Origin: Ophiothrix spiculata
Lineage: Eukaryota; Echinodermata; Ophiuroidea; Amphilepidida; Ophiotrichidae
Assembly: GCA_000969725.1 (NCBI GenBank)
Contig: JXSR01S073625.1
Length of the DNA: 28,586 nucleotides
Direction: 5' to 3' (one strand)
Positions 20,871 to 28,586 of the stretch are shown piece by piece (position 1 is the first letter of the stretch; each line of letters begins with the position of its first letter). Position numbers and translations under genes: made by a program. Below the pieces are notes generated by a model. It made no database searches and had not been told where the DNA came from. It worked only from the letters and a program-made list of their open reading frames with translations.

Positions 20871-21348
20871 AAGACATCACTCTACAAGACTTATCACTCT
20901 ACTACAGATAAACATTCCATATGACCACTCAACTTGAGTAGAGAAGTGACCTTGACCAAGGCAGGGTCAAATTAAATTTGACCTAAAAATCACGTGTTTG
21001 AGCCATTCTTGTTGTTGCGCCCTTACCAGTACTTGAGAAAATTGATCACATTTTCATTCATTTCATTCAAGGTTCGGAGTTCCATTTCACACTCAACAAG
21101 ATTACCTATCAAATCTGACCAAAAGCAACATATGTTTCTAGATATTTTCATCATAAATTGACCTTTACATACAAAAAGTGGTAAAGATATTTGTATTTCA
21201 ACTTTATGAGCAATCTTGTACGTGTATTTTATTGACAATAATATGATAAGATCACTTTCACTTATAAAAAAAGTTCCTCATTTTTGTATAAATGCGTGTC
21301 TTTGCAATTCATTAAATACCGTGTTTATGTATTTTTCATTTTTTCCAG
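20871..21348. other. Stretch without recognisable features
   Basis: AT-rich DNA between the foldback element and the candidate exon. A near-palindrome GGTCAAATTAAATTTGACC lies near 20965-20983. The minus-strand 71-codon frame at 21023-21238 has no recognisable domain. Confidence 0.45.
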
Positions 21349-21436
21349 GTAAGAATGTTAATTTTCAACAATTTAAACTCAGCACAATTAACAGTCGATT
21401 GGAAAGAATAATTATGAGTGATCCGGAAGATGGAAG
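21349..21436 (+). CDS. Candidate host exon (5' UTR plus first codons)
   Basis: A strong pyrimidine tract ending in TTTTTTCCAG (acceptor at 21347-21348) is followed by 88 bases and then a donor-like AG|GTAGGA at 21435-21442. Inside, ATG at 21414 with A at -3 opens a frame encoding MSDPEDG with two bases left over at the donor. An earlier ATG at 21355 gives an 18-codon upstream frame that closes with TAA just before it. This is the usual look of a 5' UTR exon carrying the start codon, and the composition is less AT-rich near the end. No downstream exon is recognised within the window, and splice-like sites are common by chance in AT-rich DNA, so support is weak. The product is unknown. Confidence 0.25.
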
Positions 21437-21639
21437 GTAGGAGTAGATTTCAACTGAAAATGTCTCGCGATTTGTTTCATTTACATTTATTCCTTTAAAC
21501 AATCTGTAAAATTAATCATACCCTTTAAGAAGGTTTTATTTGGAAAACACAATGCATTCAAATTGTTCACAATCGGATGTTTGTCTTAATGAAGAAAAAT
21601 CATACCTGATATGGGAAATTCCTAGAAGCATGGCAGTTA

Positions 21640-22860
21640 AAGCAGATCGTAAACGATCCACGAAGCGTTGTTAAATTGCCTTGAAAAGTTGCAATTTAGT
21701 GTGCTTCTGTTTATTCAAACTATAAATTAGAATTGTATGATATAGAATGATCAAATAATATCGTTTACCTATCAGGTAAAATTCTATACCTGAGGCGGCA
21801 GCAATATTACAGTAATGCAATAACAGTTTATGAAGCTCAGTCTGTATTGCATTTGTTCAATGATGTAACTTTCATTGAATATTGTTTGAAGAGAAGATGA
21901 CGAAATTTGAATTTGCAACAGGGTCTATATTAATAGAACAGCCGATACAAAAATGTTGGCTAATTATTTTCAGAAAACAGGTTAACTAGTTATTATTCTT
22001 TTTCGACATTTTACGTTTCTAGCAGGCACAAAATGGGTATCTGTAAAAAATGTAACGGGTCGAAACGTATCGAAATGGGTCGAAACGGGATGAAATGTAT
22101 CTCATCATAAACCTTGCTCGCATTAAATAGCTTATATAAGAATGTATCCAATTCTTACACTTGAAAAATTTGAAAAAACTCAACAGAGAGAGTACTGATC
22201 GAAATGCCATGCTTCCAAACATAGAATAATTTACCAAATACACCTGAACAGTGACATGTGTTAGAGACTGAATGCATGACTGATTAAGATATTTCCCAAA
22301 ACATGGAGATGATTGTCATGTACATTTCAAGGTTTGATGTTTCATTCTATTTCAATTTATGTTTGGATTAAGCTGGATATTCTCTGCTCTTTCCTTTATT
22401 TTACCATTCATTTAGAACCATTTCCTTACGTTTCACCCGTTTCGATACGTTTCGACCCGTTAAATCCTTTACTGATACCTAGTGATAAAGTAACTAAGTT
22501 CCCTCTGATTCAAAGTCCGCCTTCCATATACCATAACATGACAACAGAATAAAGCGTGAAACTATTAATGTTGCGTGAGAGTTGTTAGCCTATACATAAT
22601 ACTGTACAACCCGGACAGTAAGCTCATGGGATAACTTTTCCTATTACATCGGCACGAAATAGATGTACTGCTGTTCTGTAACATTTATGACGATCTTTCC
22701 CTATAAGCTGCAATATTTGATATTGTTCGTGTTACTACTGGTAACACGGCGTGTTTTCTTTGACAATAAAACTGGTCCAATAGGGATTATCTTGCTGGTA
22801 AAATCACCAACATAGTGCTTTGAATCAATATAGATGACTGTTTGTTTTCTGATATATACA
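21640..22860 (+). repeat. Duplicated module, copy 2 (with conserved block)
   Basis: Colinear with 24480-25150. Anchors (this copy / other copy): GTTAAATTGCCT at 21671 / 24519, CCTGAGGCGGCAGCA-TATTA near 21789 against CCTGAGGTGGAAGCAGTATTA near 24658, AGCTCAGTCTGTATT at 21834 / 24703, and CAGAAAACAGGTTAA at 21971 / 24853. The conserved block TTTTCTTTGACAATAA...CATAGTGCTTTGAA is at 22753 / 25011. A 445-base inverted-repeat element at 22036-22480 splits this copy only. Identity is moderate; no frame is kept through the module. Confidence 0.75.
22036..22480. mobile_element. MITE with ~60-bp inverted ends and GGGTCGAAACG subrepeats
   Basis: The left end (22036-22100) reads GGTATCTGTAAA, then AACGGGTCGAAACGTATCGA. 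The right end (about 22425-22480), reverse-complemented, reads GGTATCAGTAAA, then the same AACGGGTCGAAACGTATCGA block. Within each end, GGGTCGAAACG-like words repeat two to three times. The interior is non-coding; frames at 22019-22243 (minus) and 22313-22552 (plus) owe their Arg/Tyr/Phe/Ser/Pro-rich segments to these repeats. The related module at 24480-25150 lacks it, which supports insertion. The target-site duplication is not resolved. Confidence 0.8.
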
Positions 22861-23963
22861 TGTATCAGTTAGTGTACTTGCCCGCTAATCTCAACTGATT
22901 TGCTTCAAAATACTAGGACAATGCAAGTCTCCAAAATGCAGAAAGTTGAACTCGGTTCTCATAGGGCAGTGGCATGTATTGTAGATTAAAAGGTTATTAA
23001 AAGCTATTATTGTCTTTGACATCTTTCAAATTACCAAGATATTATTTAGCATTTGAAAAAATAAACATACTGCAATTTTGGAGTGGTGCAATTAAATTGT
23101 TTAAACACTTATTCCGTGGTAATTGTCACAAATGTTAACTAAACGTTACTAGTGCATCTAGATGGACCTCACAAGCGAGCGAGCGCCTTTGAATTTATAT
23201 TTGCTTGGGTATTTTGCAAGGGTTACTACAAATCTTCAAAGAAAGCCACATCAAATGAAAATTCAAGGGCAAGAACGTCTAAAATTTTGTAACGTTTGCG
23301 ACATTTGCCATGGAATGACCATATCTAAGTTATTTTAATAGGGTTATTTAAAAACATGTCTATTTATCAAATTAATTTACCATAAAATTTGAACATCTCG
23401 TTATATGCATGAATACGTATTTTCTTAATGTATCATTTTGTGACTAAAGGTCCCCCTTATTAGTTATATTACTTCTTTCATACCCAAGTTCATTGCCCAG
23501 TTTCCTGATTACGCTTTCAAAATTATTTTTTCCAATATTTCTATCATGTCTATTGTGTAGTTCTTTTTCCACAAAGGTTACGCCCATTTAAGTTGAGTAA
23601 TGAAGTCACAATATTCTTTAAGTTAAATACGTTAAGTTAAGTCCAAATCAGCTATTTGGAAAATTATAGGACTGAGTATGTATGTTTGGATCGAGCGTAT
23701 AAATGACCATATAATGTGTGGATCATAAAGCATTACTTGAGCAATATGATTCCATATATATGTCTAACTCACATGCTTTGGTTAGGTCATTTTACATTTG
23801 ATTATTCTATTCTAATTTATAAGAGCTTGAATAATCATTCTGAATTAATGATCAACTATGATTATGAATTAATGATTAACTATCAAGGTCATATTTTTGA
23901 TCTACTCAGAAAAGAGTTATTTTATTTAAAAAACCAAAATCTTGTCAAAAATGTTGGTTGCAG
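22861..23963. other. Stretch without recognisable features
   Basis: About 1.1 kb of AT-rich DNA. The plus-strand frame 23716-24051 (111 codons) is a chance reading of AT-rich DNA that continues into the following mobile element; its repeated ELMIN/YELMINY comes from a short local repeat near 23842-23882. Confidence 0.5.
23842..23882 (+). repeat. Two short tandem GAATTAATGAT units
   Basis: GAATTAATGATCAACTATGA and GAATTAATGATTAACTAT lie directly next to each other, about 24 bases apart, differing at one base in the shared part. A local slippage product. Confidence 0.75.
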
Positions 23964-24220
23964 GCCCGTAGCCAGGATTTTTATAAGGGGAGTGCGGATT
24001 TTCAAAAAGTGGACCTTTTGGAGGAAACATTTTCGTTTTGGTCGATCCTAAACTAATTTTAGTGGTTTTGACAAAGTGACAAGCAAAAAAACCCAAAAAA
24101 AACCCAGGTTTTTAAACGACCTTCATTGACGTATTTTGGTGCTTTGGGTGTTTTTTGGTGGACATTTAGGGGGGGGGGGTGCGATGCCCCCATCGCCCCC
24201 TCCCCCCTCCGGCTACGGGC
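23964..24220. mobile_element. Small element with GCCCGTAGCC inverted ends
   Basis: GCCCGTAGCC at 23964-23973 and GGCTACGGGC at 24211-24220 are perfect 10-base terminal inverted repeats. Inside the right end are a G10 run (about 24170-24179) and a C-rich segment (CCCCC, CCCCCC) ending in TCCGGCTACGGGC. About 257 bases in all, no coding capacity. Elements with this end sequence are frequent in invertebrate genomes to my knowledge, but I do not assign a superfamily. No clear target-site duplication is visible. Confidence 0.75.
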
Positions 24221-24479
24221 TTGGTTTCGGCTAATAGATCACTATCATGACGATAAAAAACAAACCGTAAACATTGTTACATTTGCCTTGATATGTGGCA
24301 ATTTAGTCTATTTTTATGCTTAAGTACTTGTTCAATCATTTACGGTATTAGTGAATTATTGTCAATAATTTTATCCACAAATGGAGTCCATTTTCAATTT
24401 GAACCAGTACCGTGAAGTGACAAACAACACTTCATGAATGAATTGATACTTGTTGACAAAACAAAAACACAATTCACAA

Positions 24480-25150
24480 TAAAGTCAGTAAACATTTAAA
24501 GGAAATCCTTAAGCCTTGTTAAATTGCCTAGAAATTTTGTAAGTTACTATCGAACTTTTATGCTTTAACGATTATTTCAGCTCCTATAAAATATATCATG
24601 TAGAATGATTAAATAACACCCTTTACTTATATACACAGCATTAGGTAAAATGCAATGCCTGAGGTGGAAGCAGTATTAAAATAATTTTCTCAACGGTTAA
24701 TACAGCTCAGTCTGTATTAAAGTAATTCAATGATAATAATTTCATGAAATATGGTTATATTGCAAAGTAGACGGATGACGAAATTTTATTTTGTAACAAA
24801 TATCTTTATTGTCGCAAAACCAGATTAAAGAAATGTAGTGGGTATGTTTTTTCAGAAAACAGGTTAATAAGGTATTAATTATTCTTATAAGATGTGCTTG
24901 ATTTGTTTTTGAATTTAGCTTGCATGAAATATTTATTTATATGTGACAATACATGCCTCTTGAGAAACATGTAATAATTTTGGTGTTGTTATTGGTTACA
25001 CATTCAATGTGTTTTCTTTGACAATAAGACTCTGTCCTATGGGGATTGTCTTGCTGAAGAAACCACCTTCACATAGTGCTTTGAATTGATAATGAAGATT
25101 GGTGTTTCTGATATCAGTGGGTGTATTTCCATCTTAATCCCTACTGATTT
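24480..25150 (+). repeat. Duplicated module, copy 3 (with conserved block)
   Basis: The uninterrupted partner of 21640-22860, about 2.9 kb downstream in direct orientation, with the anchors given there. After the conserved block (25009-25090) the similarity goes on for about 50 bases (TTTCTGATAT, then CTACTGATTT against CAACTGATTT). No frame is shared by all copies. Confidence 0.75.
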
Positions 25151-26527
25151 ACAATGATACAAGAACAGTATACTATATTTCTACAGAATGTACAGAAATT
25201 GCAACTCATGCTGTCTTTATTTTACATACTGATTTCTGGAATACAAACTAGATAATGACACTCATTTATCAAGAGAAAATGTGCAAAATCCGAGTACGTC
25301 ATTTATGAGGACGAAATTGCTGTCTTGGCAGCGCCAATTGAATAGATTAGCTTAGTTGTACATGGGATTGGGGTTCGAGGGGCCCTGTGTTTGAAAATCC
25401 TTGGTAACTGACACAAATTTTTGAAACATATACTTTATAGGAGAGGTTTAGGATTTGGATATTTGAGTAAGTTTCAATAACTTTTGTTAATGCCTTAACA
25501 AAATAATCCTATAGAATTCAACATTATTTATATATCATTTGCCTCATGAATATCATAAATCTGATGTTTAAGATAGCTTAATGTTATTGTAAACATCTCT
25601 TCTTTGAAAGAAATAAGATTTAATTCGTATATAATTCTTAGACAGTCTAATGCATAAATTCACACTTGGGACTCTTTCTATGTATTTTTAGACTTTAAGC
25701 AATGCATGGAAATTTTTGTCAAGCATTTCATAAAACCACAATATTCCCCACAATAGTCTCTGAATAAATATCCTCTCAAACGTCATTGTAAATAATTGCA
25801 GAAACTATTTATTCAGTATTCTTTTGTATTTGCCATGGCAAAGCATATTTGACGATATTAAACATCTTTCTTACATAAGTCATAGCATCTCTGTACACCG
25901 TAAAACGTTCTTCATATCTGTTTGCATAGTCATATCCTTTGATTTATTCACAATGAATACATGATAATGAAATTTAGAATGAAAACGTACGTTACTTGTT
26001 GAATAAGAATAATACAAATCCACTTCACATTGAAAAACGTTATCATTTATATTGTAATAGAATTTCAAATCCTAAACAAAATTATTAATATACTTTTTTG
26101 TACAATGTACAATGAGTTTTTAAAATGTTATATGTTTATTTTATATAGATTAAGTAAATAAATTTATCAAGACATTGTAGTTTTATTTATTTACGAGTAA
26201 ATAACCATATCTCTTAACACGACTCCAAATCAATTTTGAAATAATCGTGTTAAATTGAACACAATTATTGAGTTCAAATGTTCTGTCCGTGCATAACAAT
26301 GCATTTTGTAATCCGTAGTAAAATATTTTGTTAACCCATTACTTATTCTATTCACTTGAGTCAATAAGTATCGATAATCCCCACTTTAGAAATTGTAATC
26401 CGTAACAATCCTTTTGTGTTTACACGATAAAAAGCACAACTAAAACCGCTAGACGTTTTTGCTTTCGTCGAAGACAATAGCATATCCGATATTTTGATTG
26501 ACAGGGCTCATTGGTGCGGTAAGATTA
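25151..26527. other. Stretch without recognisable features
   Basis: AT-rich DNA. Small items only: a 10-base stem GTAAATAAAT/ATTTATTTAC (26154-26194), an 8-base stem TAACACGA/TCGTGTTA (near 26214-26256), and the word TGTAATCCGTA twice (near 26307 and 26394). The minus-strand 62-codon frame at 25880-26068 has no recognisable domain. Confidence 0.45.
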
Positions 26528-26563
26528 ATTTGGTATTTCTTGGTAATTTGGTACTTCTTGGTC
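26528..26563 (+). repeat. Two tandem 18-bp units
   Basis: ATTTGGTATTTCTTGGTA is followed directly by ATTTGGTACTTCTTGGTC, with two differences. A minor local duplication. Confidence 0.85.
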
Positions 26564-28521
26564 ATTTACAATTTGTAAACTATTTTGCAAACTAAATCCT
26601 TTGTCCGTTAATGAGATAACTTACGACAAACTTGAACAGGCTAAATGTGTGGATAAGTGTGAAGATATTTTGCCACGGAGAGGTAGGGACCGGGTATTGG
26701 TAATGTTCCATGAAATGATGTGAACAATGTAACTGAATCAATTTGTTTTGTTACATAATTTTTACTCTACCTGTGAGTTACTTGATTATTTAAAACAAAC
26801 AGTATATGTTTGTTCATTTGTACATATTATTATTATTAGAAATTATTAAATATTAAAATATTAATAGTAAAAATTCAATGGATATAACACAATACAAACA
26901 ATATTTTACATCAGTGAAAAGGCTACCACCTTTCGTCCTGACCATACAAGGATAGGAACAACATTGATATACACCAAAACAACAAGAAAACAAAACTAGA
27001 AATTAAGAATGGGAATAAACTACCTCATCTTTCAATACCATAACTAGGTCACCTACCAAACGATATTAATACTTATGAACATGTGCCAAAATGCTCCAAA
27101 GAAGTCCAAACCGTCCATAATTTTTCTTGTACAATTTATAAATCTTGCTTTTGAAAAAAAAGGCGTTATTCAACTGTAATAATACCTTTGATTAAAGCTT
27201 AATGTGATATATTTTTGAGTCAGTTGGTATTGAAATAAAGAGTGATCAGCAGTTGGTCTTGTGATGGGACAGTCGCGGAGAGTAAAACCAAACGTGTATT
27301 CAAATTTTAAATTCTACGAAATTTCAATAATTGTAAAAAATTAAATTTAACTAATTGTTTGCTTTTACTTACATCTGGTTTATCTTTTCACATCTTGTGG
27401 TTGCCTTGAATGTTTCCATTTGTACGATATCTGAAGCATTATTATTCTGTTTCAAAATGTTTGAAACAAACACCGCCCACTGTATAAGACCCAAAAAGTT
27501 CCTAAATTTATTCACAATATGGTTCATTTATATTTATTTGATATTTGAAAAAATGTTGTTCTGATACTTAACAAACAATTAAACTTTAAATGCCTGTTCT
27601 GTTAAATCACTTTATTACTTTTAACCATTACCGTCATTAAATGCAAATGTTTTATCTTCGCCACACATGTGTGAAACCTCGCAGACAGATGCTATGAAAT
27701 ATTAATATCATCCTAGACTGTGAAGCTTAAGTTATGAATGTGTCGAGCATAAGAAGAGTCTCTAATACTCTTATGAATGTACATTGTTAATTAGCAGTTA
27801 AAACGTGTTTCTGAAGTTCCATAGTTTGCCAAACTTTTCTTTTATAGTGTGTTCACATACTAAATATGTTTCCAAACACACATATAGATATACATAAACA
27901 TTGTTTAAGTCGATAATGCTATGTGTAGAAACGATTCAACTAATTGCATGGTATTTTAATATCTGGCTTAACGGATTTGATGTAATTCATAATTCAACTC
28001 TTTTCGCATACACATTATATACATGTATAAATAATATGTGTCCCGCCGTGGTAAACGGATGCAATTGTTGGCTGCTATATGTTTCTCTTTATAGCATATG
28101 TGATGCATACTTTAAGTATACATCAGGTATGCTACAATGAGCAACATGTGAGAGTTGACAACTGTATCATTTACCCGCAGATGGACACATATATAGAAGC
28201 ATGAAGAACTTAGATACTAAATATATTATTATACATGTGTTTTAATATCCGTCGGATACTATATATTTGCAAAATTTAACAGCGGCATAACTACTTAGCA
28301 CCACAAATTGTATTTATTTCTGTTCTTTTTAATAATTACATACCTATGTTTTTTGATTCATCTAGATAACATTATAATTCTGTAACCTCTTGGTTCAGTT
28401 GCTCTACATGTATATACAGCCAAAATGGTGCCCTGATTTTTGTATTATTGTTTTAGTACATAGTAATGTAGTTGTTCTTCTTGACTTGTACAAACTAACA
28501 GTCCTGCTTTAAACTAGAGGT
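26564..28521. other. Stretch without recognisable features
   Basis: About 2 kb of AT-rich DNA. Frames at 27355-27564 (69 codons) and 27901-28140 (79 codons, Cys-rich) have no recognisable domain, no signal peptide with a clear cleavage site and no related copy in the window. They are left out as genes, although a small secreted protein cannot be ruled out from sequence alone. Confidence 0.45.
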
Positions 28522-28586
28522 AACTTAATGGAGTTGAAATCCATAAAATAACAAACAACTGTTGTTATCAGCCATTTTTTGCCTTT
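28522..28586 (+). repeat. Short dispersed repeat, copy 2 (cut by window edge)
   Basis: Matches 20330-20396 in the words TTAATGGAGTTGAAATCC, AAAATAACAA and TTGTTATCAG. The repeat continues to or beyond the end of the window. Confidence 0.7.

Noticed and set aside
25346..25384. Possible tRNA or SINE head: A-box-like TAGCTTAGTTG and B-box-like GGTTCGA
   Set aside because: The two boxes are only 24 bases apart, the B box breaks after GGTTCGA, and no acceptor or anticodon stems can be drawn.
27901..28140. 79-codon Cys-containing frame, possible small secreted protein
   Set aside because: No convincing signal peptide cleavage site, no regular Cys spacing and no second copy; expected by chance in AT-rich DNA.
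1..28586. CRISPR arrays, prokaryotic operons, ribosome binding sites, rRNA genes
   Set aside because: None is present: repeats are not regularly spaced with unique spacers, and the sequence is eukaryotic in character.

Overview
This window looks like non-coding nuclear DNA from an animal. It is AT-rich, its longest open frames are mostly under 140 codons, and there is no operon-like packing or bacterial gene. It is full of inverted-repeat elements, old duplications and non-LTR retrotransposon debris. The reverse-transcriptase fragments (motifs such as FIDFRKAFDT, FADDIALL and DGTYTRMLR) are of a type common in marine invertebrates. With the many short non-autonomous inverted-repeat elements and frequent TACATGTA-like words, this makes a mollusc, perhaps a bivalve, my best guess; the phylum is an inference. 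No complete host protein-coding gene, rRNA or tRNA can be supported. The only host-gene candidate is one weak exon at 21349-21436. The window is probably intergenic or intronic.

Layout. From 261 to about 4060 lies copy 1 of an old dispersed segmental duplication; copy 2 is at about 13671-18205, in the same orientation. The two copies differ by independent insertions. Copy 1 carries an inverted-repeat element (2549-2806), a retrotransposon 3' stub (2184-2300), an indel block (690-1134) and local repeats. Copy 2 carries a 1.1 kb decayed reverse-transcriptase fragment (about 16591-17741, minus strand).

From 4926 to 9040 is a zone of palindromes: a 160-bp inverted-repeat element, a 46-bp near-perfect palindrome (7119-7164), a 177-bp foldback (7833-8009) and a 1-kb imperfect inverted duplication (8011-9040). 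From 9501 to 11801 is a head-to-tail tandem duplication. Its second copy is split by a TA-flanked inverted-repeat element made of TTGAGTAA-like words. A 207-bp core of this duplication is identical between copies although the rest has diverged clearly. A 155-base assembly gap lies at 12444-12598, followed by diverged repeats related to the start of the segmental duplication.

From 19281 to 25150 there are three diverged copies of a conserved block. Two of them sit in a longer duplicated module (about 21640-22860 and 24480-25150), and one of those is split by an inverted-repeat element with GGGTCGAAACG subrepeats. A 272-bp foldback (20599-20870) and a G/C-rich element ending in GCCCGTAGCC (23964-24220) complete this part. 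The last 3.4 kb show little except a short repeat at the right edge.

There is no gene system here whose parts act together. The window is a record of repeated duplication, with the duplicates supplying empty sites that date and delimit the small transposons. All alignments were made by eye, so identities and outer boundaries are approximate.
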